From positions 7,266,748 through 7,330,747 of the forward strand of contig JAJEKV010000031.1 in assembly GCA_021234155.1 (NCBI GenBank): a DNA stretch of 64,000 bases, read 5' to 3'. Made by a program: the position numbers and the translations under genes. Below the pieces are notes generated by a model that was not told the origin of the DNA, ran no database searches, and saw only the letters and a program-made list of their open reading frames with translations. This document shows, piece by piece, positions 45,375 through 56,326 of the stretch. This DNA comes from Isoetes taiwanensis (Eukaryota; Streptophyta; Lycopodiopsida; Isoetales; Isoetaceae). Position 1 is the stretch's first letter; every line of letters begins with the position of its first letter.

Positions 45375-46380
45375 TTGCCCATAGCAGCCATCTAGATCTC
45401 TAGATACCAAGCCTTAACTAAAGAACCTAACTCTGTGATTTAGATTAAATCTTGTTCTTTAGTTCTTCTGTGATATGTATGTGATGATGATCTCTGTGGA
45501 CTCATTGTATTGGGAAGGGGGGTAGAGACCCTAAAGCCTGGTAGTTGATGCTCCTAGCTAGCCCTCTTTAATGCACTATTAAATTCGGCCTGTGTAGAAG
45601 AACTACACCTGGTTGTGGGTGAAGGGGCAAGACTGGCTTACAAGGAGGTTCATGTCCTGACTCATAATCATGTCCCTCTGGTAGTAAAGCCTATCGGGGA
45701 CTATTGTGCACTAGACCTAATGCCCTGCCACTGCGTGAGGGCTTTGCATGGGTTCGACACTCTTGGGGTGGTGTACACCTTCCATGGAGTTCAAGTCGAG
45801 TACGGGCAGTGGCCCTCTAGTCACCTTGAGTCAGCATGCCAATCTCTGGTGGGAGTGATCCCTACCTGCCCCATCGGAACTGGGGAGATGCAACCCAGGA
45901 ATAGCCCCCTTGGCTATGCATCCGGCGCCGTCAGGTCCCAACACTTTTCAACCTACTCTGCAAAGTGTGCACAGGAGGGGCGGATGGAGTGGACTACCCT
46001 AAGCCATGTTCTTATGCCATCCAAATCCATTGCCATGAATTCTGTCTGCAATGACCTCTGGAGACCCAAGCCGTCAGTCATTCCCTTCGAGTCTGAGCCG
46101 TAGGATCTCCATATGTGATGTACTGATCCTTGCCTATGCAGATACGTGGTGAGCCATCCTTCGTGATGGTCATGTGATGTAGTTGTATACTGATATGTAT
46201 GTTTACGCTTCTGCAGCTAGGTAGGCCCTGAAGGGAGACAGGGTAAAATGACCCCTTCATTCTTCCCACTGGAACTCCTCAAGGTTGCAGTGACACGTGG
46301 AGGGCCCTATATTAGCATGGAGCTGGTATGGGGGATGAACTCATGTTTGTATACGGTGAGTGCACCGTATACGAGTAGGG
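45375..46380. other. Right part of the unclassified inserted segment
   Basis: Continues the segment interrupted by the gypsy element. It ends with a perfect 10-bp-stem hairpin (46349-46358 with 46363-46372, loop AGTG). A 162-codon ORF at 45615-46103 has no recognisable domain. Confidence 0.4.
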
Positions 46381-46965
46381 GACGTCGCAGGATCTGCTTA
46401 TAAAATTGTCTGCGATGCTGCTTTCTATGAGCATAAGCTTCTAGCAGAATGTATGTTTAAGCAAGGTGTCAAGGAATTTAGTAGTGATCCAGCAGGCTCG
46501 TCTCAATACAAGAAGTGTCTAAACATTATGCATGATTGCCAGGGGCCTCTTGCAGTGGCTCAAGAACTGGTATCAAATTTAAATGCACCCAAAATGCTTT
46601 TTTATGAACTGAAGGATCTGAAAGAACAGGTTCAACTGTACATTTCTATGTGTGAGTCAATTCAAGCTAGGGTTAAAGATGATGCATTTATTCATAAGGC
46701 TTTATACTAAGATGAGGAAATCCAAATGGAGTATGCTTGGAATGCAGATTCATATAGAGAAGCTGTCTTGTTGACTCGTGAAAAAGATATAGAAAATGAA
46801 GCCCTGGCTATGAGCCGAATGGGCAAGATATATTCAGAGGTAATGAGACAGGTCCAGGAGAAGGAAGATAGGAAACATAAAAAGGATAGAGCTTCGCAAA
46901 GAACCTCTGCTTTGCAAAATCAGGAAGTACCTCTGCTCTATTATGTATTTATATTTAATTATTAG
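46360..46965 (+). pseudogene. TPR-like protein gene fragment with in-frame stop
   Basis: One frame runs for about 200 codons with a single TAA at 46708-46710. Before it: YKIVCDAAFYEHKLLAECMF, LVSNLNAPKMLFYELKDL and QVQLYISMCESIQAR. After it: MEYAWNADSYREAVLLTREK and ENEALAMSRMGKIYSEVM, which fits a tetratricopeptide helix pair. I do not recognise the full protein. The region has no introns and the 5' end is cut off at the hairpin near 46372, so it could be a truncated processed copy or a captured fragment. Sequence upstream may continue at 33590-33737. Confidence 0.5.
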
Positions 46966-48387
46966 TTATAGACATGTTAGACATGTATATTAGACATGTA
47001 TATTAGACATGTCATGTATTTAGATTTAATTATATTTGACTTTTTTAGGATGGGGAAGGGATTGGCGTGGGAACATGTCGTAAGCTATGGAGGATAAGCT
47101 ATGGTAGATGTGGGCTTCCATTGCAGGATAAGCTATGGACATTCAAGGACATACACCGAATTCAGCACGCAATACATGTTTAGGCATTATTGTGAAGTTT
47201 TAGTAGATTAGAGTAGGTATTTGAGAATTTTGATTGCATATTTGAATTCAGCGTGTTTGAATTAGTAAAGAACAAGTTTCAAATTGTTAAAAATTGAGTG
47301 TTTTTTTTGGCAAAAAAAACTCGTTATCACCTCTGCTGATAACTCATTATACGTTATTTCGCGTTAGCAGTTAGCTAACTACCAACTCCTAACTCCCAAC
47401 TATGCTTTGTACACCAAAACCAGAGCAGAGGCTCTGTTTAATGGCACATTGCTGGGAGTAATTTTTGATGCCAATCATGGCTATATCAGTGGCAAAATTG
47501 GAGCAGATTCTTCTAGCCTTAAAAGCCATTTAAGACCTTTGTATCCATCTGCAAACCACGGATTAACCGATGCTCGAACAGATAAATTCTTCAGCTCCAA
47601 GATCCCTTCTGGCATTTTCGAACCATCCTGGTACACCCAGCAATCATGGCCACAAGCGCTTCGAGATTGTGGAGACAATTTTTGGGCTCAAGGTCCTCGG
47701 TTCCGCTCAACACAAGGAGATTTTTCTGTAATATCTGCTTTTCAGAACGGAGGACCACATTCATTCGACCTCCACATTTTCAGTTCCACTCATCTACAAT
47801 ATTTCTCATCTACAACGCGACATGATAGACATGGGGGAAAATCGTTCGGCACGGGGCCATTGTCATTCAACAAAGATATCTTCAATGACTCAACTCTTTC
47901 CTTTTATCTTTTATGGAGACAGTCGCACTTCAACCATTCAAAATGGGCAATGATCTTTGGTATTTTCCACTTTTCTTTTCTTGATTAGGTTTTTTCTCTT
48001 ACCAATTATCAAGTCCTACATATGGCTTGCCTTTAAATAAATGGTGCACTCTTCATACATCAGCTTTACATGGCCCATCGACATGTTAAGGCCATTTGTT
48101 GAGCTACTGGATGCACAAATCGGTCATGGCCCCTTCGCGTAACTTTTCAATGGTGACTTTGTGTCCCATTTTGAGGCATTATGCCTTTGGAGGTACAACT
48201 TTCATCAACCCATGAAAACAACAACATCATTTGCAACAGCATCACGACCCAACAGCATCACGACCCAACGGCGTGGGTTCAACCAACTTGTCACGGCTCA
48301 TCATGGCATGACTTTGAGCAAAATTTTTGATTACTTTTGATGGAAGACATAGTTTGAGCATATTTTTTGCAAATTTTGGGGGACGCC
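46966..48387. other. Gene-free stretch with a short tandem repeat
   Basis: An ATATTAGACATGT-type tandem repeat lies at 46972-47020. A 193-codon ORF at 47407-47988 has no recognisable domain. At 47310-47372 the sequence resembles, in inverted orientation, parts of 33319-33395. Confidence 0.4.
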
Positions 48388-48765
48388 TCATCTTTTGCCA
48401 CATTCTTTGAGATCTTCTTTGCATCTACCAACAAACCTCACATTGCGAAGGTCCAAAATAAGGCGCAATTTATTTCTGGCTTTAGGCCTCACGTTCAAAG
48501 GCGAGCATATGAAGGGAATTGATTTTGAGACAGTAGCAGCACTCGAGGCAAGTAAGTCCTTGATAGCATCCCTAACAAACTTCGCATGTTGCTGCATATG
48601 CCTATGGTTTGGTTGAGACCAAGTTTGACTGAGGGAACTATGTAGCCAAGGAAGGGAATACCCATTACTGACCCAATCTGGCACCATCGTGGATGAACAA
48701 AAAGACTTCCAAAATGCCAAACGGTCTTTCAATCTATTGCACAAATAAGTCATTGATGGGTGCAA
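48388..48765 (-). pseudogene. DIRS-like reverse transcriptase fragment
   Basis: Read on the minus strand: PDWVSNGYSLPWLHSSLS, AKFVRDAIKDLLASSAATV, then PFICSPLNVRPKARNKLRLI and LDLRNVRFV. The phrase CSPLNV followed by LRLILDLRNV is typical of the N-terminal part of the reverse transcriptase of DIRS/YR retroelements. Frame is lost after EDLKECGKR, before the catalytic YxDD box. No tyrosine recombinase was recognised nearby. It may belong with the gag-like frame at 50396-51037, but 1.6 kb of non-coding sequence separates them. Confidence 0.6.
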
Positions 48766-50395
48766 GCTCTGTGTAGGCGGTCAACTTTTATCTGTAACAA
48801 TGTGGTACTATACTCAATTAGCAACCATAAACAATGTAACCATGCACCCACCTTGCCCGCAAAATCCATAACCCTAACATAATAATGTCATATAAGCATA
48901 ACAAAGGCTAGAGATAGGATAGAGTATCTTAACCTAACAAAGGAGACAATTTAAATAAGGAAATAATTAAAATAGATGTGTAGAATATCTTAATTCAACC
49001 AAGAACAATGTTAAAATAAGGGAGCGATTAAAAATGGATGTGTGTCGAGAAAACACAACCAACCAAATCGAAAACTCAGAGGGAAGCGAACCACCTTAAC
49101 CGCGATCAGATAGGTATAAGGATCAGATAGGTATGAGGTATGGAAATAGATAGAAGAAATTGGCCGATTATACATGTCTAGCCAAACAGAGACTGGTCCA
49201 AGCATCGGCCAAGTAGATAAATGCATACTACAGGTGCAGTGACCAGAGCAGCTCGAACACCTTGCAAAATAACAGATATACATATACTCTAAGGGCAGCG
49301 ACCAGAGCAGATCCAAAACAAAGAAAAACAACAGGTACTTGGGATGCCTGACATCTGTTTTAAATCAAATTGTAACTAGATTTTGAAGATAAGGCTGAAA
49401 TTGGAAGGTTTGACAAGCTAGATAATAAGCCTGTACAAATTCAAAGTTATGAACATGAACATCAACAACACTATAAAAGAACTGTAAGATGCTGCCAAGA
49501 CTAAACTGTTGCCAAAGAAATATCTGTAACCATCAGACAAGAGTTCCAACATAAACCTGACCATTACAAGAATCAGAATCGCTTGTATTTATCAGTTTGC
49601 ACTGAAAATTTACATTCGTTGGTCCAAAAATGCAGAATACAGAGAAGATGTCTGGGAAGATGTAATGTCTAAAGTATACATAAGAATTGAAATATGGATC
49701 ATGAACACTAAAACAAAACCTAATATGTATATAAACTTCCAGTAGATTACAGAATATCAATATAAGAAAATTGAGAAGACTATAACAGGCCTATGTTGAC
49801 TGATCTATAGCAGATTGAAACACGAAAAAACTAAGGCTGAAGCACAATGCAGCCAACTTCAACATGGTAAGCCTATGTTGAATAATGTGGACTTCTCAGA
49901 TCTGTTACATTTAAAGGAAGAAGCATATATAAAAAAAAAGGTTAAGACAAACTAAAGCAAATTGGGGAACACGGAAAGTGCAGGGAAGGAACAGGTTGAA
50001 TGATCTCCAGTTCAAGAAAAGATGACCACTTAAAGAATAGGTGAAACACTTGGTAGAGAGTATATGTTTACGATTATTGCAGAAGCACCAACATGCATGA
50101 CATGTAAAGGCTAATGAAAAAGGCTAACATGTTGGATAAGACACAGAAGACACTTAAAAACCCGCTTGAGCCGAGTACAACTGCGCATAGAAAGAAAACT
50201 TCTTTATTCAGAACAAAATATGCATTATTATTAATAAAATTACAGATCCAGCAAACTGAAAATAAAAGAATACTTTATTATTATTATTATGGCCAAATCC
50301 TCAACATGGAGAGGCAACAAGACAATAGTCAAAAACATTCATGCAAGTTTATAAAACAGATTATTAGTATTCGCTGGCACTGGAAGCCGAAGTTG
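48766..50395. other. Gene-free AT-rich stretch
   Basis: No motif was recognised. Doubled phrases such as GATCAGATAGGTAT (49105-49135) and GTGACCAGAGCAG-like pieces (49236-49310) are present. Confidence 0.4.
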
Positions 50396-51037
50396 CTAAG
50401 GAGCTGGAGCCAGCAAAGTTTTAGATGGGCATGATGCTGCTAAATGGCCTGGCTGATGACAAATATAGCAAAGGTTAGAACATTTAAGCCCAAACTGAAA
50501 GCCATACCGTTTCTTGGAGGTCCTACTTAGCTCGAGGGCTAGTTTCTTGGCATCCCTTAGCCGTTTATCACCATCACACAGATTAAATTCTCCCATTTCA
50601 TAGTAGTCAGCCACTGTTAATCCTTCCTTGTCCCTTATCCAAACATAATTTTTCCTACTTGAAATCAAATTGGTATCTTTGTCAATAATAGCTTTGCTTG
50701 CTGGATCCAACGTCTTTTGGAGCCGTATATGGCTTTCTAACCCTGCAAATGACTCCTCTACCTCATTGAGGAAATCCCATTGCTTGATATTTCCATCAAA
50801 TTTGTGAGCAAGAGCCTTAGTTTTCTTTTTTTTTTTTCGCTGAATTTCTTCCCGAAGAGAAGTAACTTTGGTTTCCAGAGCAACTACATCCTCTGCTTTA
50901 GCATTACCCAGTGCTGCAATCTTGCATTCCATAGCGCCATCCAATCCAGCAATCTTGGATTCCAGAAGGTTTTCCATAGCTTGCAACCATGCCAGAGACT
51001 CTTCATCTGAAGCCACCCTTGTTCTGGAATCCTCCAA
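50396..51037 (-). CDS. Gag-like protein with coiled coil and CCHC zinc knuckle (DIRS-like)
   Basis: Open for 213 codons. Residues about 10-75 are helical and charged (ETKVTSLREEIQRKKKKK), consistent with a coiled coil. The middle has NYVWIRDKEGLTVADYYEMG and DGDKRLRDAKKLALELSR, similar in texture to the region before the zinc knuckle in DIRS-type gag. The C-terminus has one knuckle, CYICHQPGHLAASC (C-x2-C-x4-H-x4-C), and ends soon after. The orientation agrees with the DIRS-like RT fragment downstream. The start codon is uncertain. It is probably a retroelement protein, not a host gene. Confidence 0.5.
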   Translation of the reverse strand: MEDSRTRVASDEESLAWLQAMENLLESKIAGLDGAMECKIAALGNAKAEDVVALETKVTSLREEIQRKKKKKTKALAHKFDGNIKQWDFLNEVEESFAGLESHIRLQKTLDPASKAIIDKDTNLISSRKNYVWIRDKEGLTVADYYEMGEFNLCDGDKRLRDAKKLALELSRTSKKRYGFQFGLKCSNLCYICHQPGHLAASCPSKTLLAPAP

Positions 51038-51680
51038 AGAACCAAAAGCTTATGTGACATGCCTCTTTCGTAGCTTGAGAGGATTTGTTTTTGGTGCCAT
51101 TGAGGTAAAGGAATTGAGGTAAAGGAACGAGGGAAAGAGATGGATGGATACTGGCTAACCCAATTGAAATAGCAGTTGAAAGAACAAGAAACAAGGATGG
51201 CACCAACTCGAACAGAAAAGAATGGGTTGAATAGAACTGAATGAAAGTTTGAAAGAACTAATAGAAAATAAGGACACAAATAAAACGGAGGTGCTGACCT
51301 GAATTACATGACGAGATGACAAGGTAGAGGAGCAACAAAAGTACCATTTGCCAAAAGAACTAGAATTTAACTTGGGAAGCAAAGGCCGTAGATGCAAGAA
51401 GAAATGTAGAAAGAAGACCGACACAAGAATTGGGAAAGGAAACAATAAAATAAACAGAATAGACAGCAAATGGCTGGGGCTTGATATCCAAGAAGAAAAA
51501 GATGCTCGTAAGGAGACTGATGAAGAAACAGATGAGGCAAGGAACCTAAAATAACTGCCAGGCAACTATCTAGTAGTTCAAGAACTTCATTTACCTTCAA
51601 TTCCTTGAAAATGAAGTTAAATGTCAATTAAGAATCAAGCTTATCTCATCGACCCAAATGCAGGTGTTTGAGTGACAACC
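51038..51680. other. Flank of the gag-like ORF
   Basis: ORFs on both strands of low-complexity Ser/Phe-rich or Lys/Glu-rich composition; no domain was recognised. Confidence 0.35.
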
Positions 51681-51682
51681 CT

Positions 51683-51840
51683 TTTCAATAAATCTCATCC
51701 GTTCATAATATATGGTGATTGAGCCTATTTCAAACTTCAGTCAATCTCTTCCGTCCATAATACATGGCGGTTGAGCATTTTTCAAACTTCAATCAATCTC
51801 TTCCTTCCATAATACATGGCGGTTGAGCCTCTTTCAAGTT
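51683..51840 (+). repeat. About 59-bp tandem repeat, three copies
   Basis: A unit containing CAATCTCTTCCGTCCATAAT followed by ACATGGCGGTTGAGC and TTTCAAACTT is repeated near 51690, 51748 and 51800, with increasing similarity between copies 2 and 3. Confidence 0.75.
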
Positions 51841-52042
51841 CAACAAATGGCGTGAAGATGACTTAGGGCCTTCCGCCCCTTCAACCACTTATGTTTCAAC
51901 TCTTTCAAGTTCAACTCTGTGTTTCAACTCTTTCAAGTTAAATGGCATGACAATGACTTAGAATCTTCCGCCCCTTCAACAACTTTTGTTTCAACATTTT
52001 CGTTCAACTCTTTGCAAGACACTTTGATTGGCGCATGTATTC

Positions 52043-52158
52043 GGAGCTCGTGGTAAGCTCTATGAGAAGTGGTGATAGCCTTCTCAACGTTGGATTTGAG
52101 TTCTATGGATTAAAGGAGCTCATGGCAAGCTCAAGAGAAGTGGTGATAGCCTTCTCAA
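52043..52158 (+). repeat. 45-bp direct repeat, two copies 72 bp apart
   Basis: GGAGCTCGTGGTAAGCTC (52043) and GGAGCTCATGGCAAGCTC (52115) each continue into GAGAAGTGGTGATAGCCTTC. Confidence 0.8.
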
Positions 52159-52159
52159 T

Positions 52160-54107
52160 CTGTCATTCTTACTTCATCGACATTGATATTCCTTGGTCAA
52201 GAAGCTTTCTTGGCAACACTATTGTTACTTCCCCTCCAATTGGAACTTTGTTGTAAATGTCAAACCCCATGTTATAAAGGTTTGTACATAGTTTGGTTTG
52301 GTGGGGGATGTCAGCCCTTTGGGCTAAACATAGGTGTGTGTGGCAAAGGCCATATTTATGTATCATATTGGACCCCACAATCTATGGTCCAGATTTAGCC
52401 TAGATTAGTGGTAGGTGAGATGTCAGTTATTATGGGTTTTGCTCTACTATTTAGGGAGATCATTTCCTCTCATTGTTTAGGCTTTTGCTCACGTTTTGGA
52501 GCACCTCCTTTTAGAGCATCAATATGATTCTGTTTTGTTCATTCTTTTGCTTTTTTCTTGTCCTTGAAGTCTCTTCCCACCTTCTTTTTTGTTGATTCAT
52601 GAGCATTTGTGGCAGCCTTGTCGCATCCGGCAGCCTTGTCGCATTCGGGAAAGATGAGTGAGTGGCTTTAGAGGAAACAATCTCACAGCAACCATGGTAA
52701 CCACGAGGCTCCAACAGGGAGAGAATGGGTTATGCATGGAGAGATCACTATCTGAATCGCTTCTGAATACAATGAATAGGTTGCAAACGGAGATCCTAAG
52801 AAACTTCAAGAAAAGACACAACACCGAGTTCCAAGGCTGCATCAAACGACTAATAAGTGTAGGGGCCATGTAGGGGGAGTAGATAAAGAGGCAGACGCAA
52901 TGGGGAAGCAAGAACAAGTATGTTACATACTACAGCTAAAAAGGAAAGTAATCAGATGCAGGGCACTGGAAATAATGCTGAAAATGACGGAGCTATGGCT
53001 AAACAATGATCTCAAGTGCCATTTCGAGAGAAACTATCACCTCTTTCAACAGAAAAGGGAAGCGCATGTGCTATTACTGCTGGACAGGACGCAGCACAAT
53101 GCAGAAGAACTCGACAATCTCCTGGCGATCTTCGGCAACAAGCGGTGCTACTCGGTTACACTGGAAGATTTGATAAGCGAAAATGACAGCGGAACATTGC
53201 CATAAGGATCAGTATAGATGAATCGTAGAAGCTTGTTTGTATTTCATGTCAAAAGTCTAGATTACAATCTCAGATCATTGATATTTTTAACATAGAAACA
53301 TGGGGCAGTTAATCATCTATTTAGACTTTACTATCAGACTTCTTGCTAGAAATAATTGTTATATGTGGTTAAAGAAAGTATGGGTTTAGTAGTTAAATTA
53401 TGGAAATTAGGATGTAAATTTACAATTATCTCTCCCGGCCTCCGAACTGTACATCGAATGGATCGAAAAGACAAGGCGAGTTATTAACAAGGTAAATAGT
53501 GTGGTGGGCGCAGAAGGAAATGTAGGATCCCTCATTAATAGTAAAATAAGCTAAATCGTAGAGGACGCTAGAGTATGTCTGATCAAGACAGAAGCCTCAG
53601 AAGAGAAGTATGACGAACACAGAGGTGCAAGATTATTAGCAAAAGGATTTAGTTAAAAGCAGAGGCAGAAAGGATTCAAATAAAGTGGAAATCAATACCA
53701 GCGAAGGAACAGCCAGCAAGACTATCACCGAGCCACAGCGCCAGCAGGGGGGCCAGATAAGCGAGCATAAAAGAAATTAGATGAAAGGCGCAACTGCCAC
53801 AATAAATAGAGGATACGTACTGAGATAATAATAATGAAGGGGGCTACACGTACGAAAATAGCCGTTAATGATCCTACCTGCAGACCTACGAAAGGGCGCA
53901 GACTACGTTTTGACAGAAAAATCGGCAGCGAATACGTTTCCTTAATTATACCGGATACGAAATTAAGAGTGGCGGGTATCAGACATGACAGGTAAGGACA
54001 GTAATGAAAGAGGTGTAACAAGGAAAAGGGGTGGGAAAGACGGATACTAACCCTAAAAATGATCAGTGTATAAATAATCGGGAAGCTTTCGTCTTTTTAG
54101 GGTTCTA
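52160..54107. other. Unassigned region
   Basis: Open frames at 52658-52873 and 52900-53205 on the + strand are helical and charged but match no family I know. No repeats were recognised. Confidence 0.35.
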
Positions 54108-54717
54108 ATGGATTTCATAGAGAAGGCGCTCACAGAAGGCAGAATTCATCACGCTCTGATCAGCATGGAGAAAGGCAAAAGGGTCATTGAAGCGCCAGCA
54201 GAATCGGAACCGGCAGTCAAGAAGAGGAGCCGCTCGGGAAATCTGGGAAATCTCACAGTCCCGTGGAACCCAGAGTTAGAGGAGGAGGGACCTTGGTGTA
54301 TCTGTGAGGACGATTACTTGTGTTTAGAGAAGGACATCCTGCTTGAATTGCGGCCAAGTTCATTGTTTGTTTTGCGACAGGATTCACCATGCCCAAACAA
54401 TGAAGGACACAGGTTATAGTTTAAAACTGTTAGAAGTTTTGGGAGTTCTGGCCGACCGGAATGATTTGGTAAGAAGGCGGGATAAGGAGAGGGTTCTGAA
54501 ATGCTTCAATATGTTACAGATGAATGCATCAATACAAAAATCTGCAATTTATCAGCATGAGCTGTTAGTGGGGGATTTTGGCAAGATTTGTGTCCAGTGC
54601 TACGAGAAGAATCCGACAGAATATGTATGTCGAGCTCTGTTAGTAAGAAATTCGGAGAAGATAAAAAAGGATGGGGAGACATCGGCTAAGAAGGGACAAA
54701 TCAGTAGACCAAAGTGA
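54108..54717 (+). pseudogene. Putative zinc-binding protein, one frameshift
   Basis: The first frame (54108-54419) begins MDFIEKALTEGRIHHALISM, has a basic KKRSRS patch and reads PWCICEDDYLCLEKDILLEL. At about 54341-54345 the sense shifts to a second frame (54343-54717) that reads NCGQVHCLFCDRIHHAQTMK and ends in a charged tail. Together the Cys/His pattern (C-x-C ... C ... C-x4-C-x2-C ... H-H) suggests a small zinc finger. I do not recognise the family. It sits upstream of the tandem array and the L1-like ORF1 and could belong to that element. Confidence 0.4.
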
Positions 54718-55385
54718 AGAAAAGAACACCAGAGGTGGCTTAACTCTGAGAGGCACGGGTGTAGAACCCCGGAATTTTTCTGTTTTAGTTTTCTATTTTG
54801 GTTTTATTTCGATCAATCTGTTTTGATTAAATTTTGTTATCTTCATACTTTCTGCTCTATCTCTGCAAGACATTACTCCAGCTCTGTGTGACTATATAAA
54901 GAAAGATATGGCTCGGCTTCGGAAATCCACCTACTTGGACACATGGATCTGGGGGGTGGAATTGTAATTGTAATTATAATTTCCTATGAATGCAATATGA
55001 AATGTATTTAACAACGCAGAATTGTGAAATAGTATTATAGACAGCAGTAGGGACTATTCAAAAATAGGTAATGTGATAGCAGGCACGGCTGTAAATAGGA
55101 TAATAAACAGATAAAGATCGCAGGGTATCAACACAATGACGAGTCGCACGAAATCGGCGGGGGTTCCGAATACGACAATATAACCAACAAACAGCTACAA
55201 ACTAACAAGGTGAGAGCTAACACTGAATACAAAGGTGGCGAACTCGGAAGGAACCCATGGCTACCGGAGAAGAAACGCAAAGACGGGTGCCAGTCTAATA
55301 GTTATACGGACAGGGAAACAAAGGGGTGCATAAGCGACAAAATAGCGAAGGCGGCAGACATTGGAATTACATGGAAGAGGCAGAA
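54718..55385. other. Region between the zinc-binding ORF and the tandem array
   Basis: AT-rich and then purine-rich sequence; no motif was recognised. An ACAATTATAATTAC-like low-complexity stretch lies near 54960-54980. Confidence 0.35.
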
Positions 55386-55840
55386 CCATAAGAGTAAACG
55401 TGGACGGAATAAGTTGCGGGACAGAGAGGCTCAGCCTCCGCCGTACACCAGGATAGCAAGGGCTAGACCCACCAACTGGTAATCTGGACCACTATAAACT
55501 CAAAATTACAATTACAATTACAACTGTCGTAAGACCATAAGAGTAAAAGGTGGACAGAATAAGTTACGGGACAGAGAGGCTCACCTCTGTCGTACACCAG
55601 GATAGCGAGGGCCGGACCCACCAACTGGTAATCTGGACCACTATAAACTCAAAATTGCAACAATTGCAAATTGCATAAATTACATATTGCAAGCCATAAG
55701 AGTATAAAGCGGACGGAATAAGTTACGGGACAGAGAGGCTCAGCCTCCGTCGTACACCAGTATAGCAAGGGCTAGTCCCACCAATTGGTATCTGGACCAC
55801 TATAATCTCAAAAGTACATATGAGAGCAACAAAAGGGATG
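55386..55840 (+). repeat. About 150-bp tandem repeat array upstream of an L1-like ORF1
   Basis: Units start CCATAAGAGTA at 55386, 55535 and 55694 (spacing 149 and 159 bp). Each contains GGGACAGAGAGGCTCA, CGTACACCAG(G/T)ATAGC and CCACTATAA. Degenerate pieces (GCCAGGATAGCGAG near 55948; CCCTCAGCCAATCATC near 56070) continue toward ORF1 at 56327. They could be promoter monomers of a LINE. Confidence 0.8.
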
Positions 55841-56326
55841 ACCACAGGTCCATGGCCAACATGAAGGGACACGAACATATATGAATATAGGGTATAGTCA
55901 AAAGGAGACTGGGACACGCTGAGGACCGAGGGGTTTAACCCCCGCCACAGGCCAGGATAGCGAGTGCACGACCCTCCAACTAGTTCCCGGATCACCAAAA
56001 TGGCACATATAAGTGCATAAAGGCATGAATAAAGTCCGGTACGAATCTTATGGTGGCACAGGGAGGGTTACCCTCAGCCAATCATCAGAGAAGAGGTAAT
56101 ACGAAGAGATCCACAGGGCGAATCGAATAATAAGTAGTGGGGGCAGAATAATTAATGAACGTGGTTATTCCAAAATTCAAATTTGAGGTTAACGGTGATT
56201 TTGAATTAAAAGACCATTTAGAGATAGAATATATAGACCATACGGAAGAAGTGCAGCAATTCCCCCACACGAAATCTGTAGCGGTAACCCAGTCGAAGAA
56301 CACAACGGGCACTGCAACTCAGAGCG

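Noticed and set aside
45615-46103. 162-codon ORF next to the gypsy element
   Set aside because: No domain; it lies within the unclassified inserted segment and looks like a chance open frame in GC-richer sequence.
47407-47988. 193-codon + strand ORF
   Set aside because: Open but without any motif I can name; left as unassigned.
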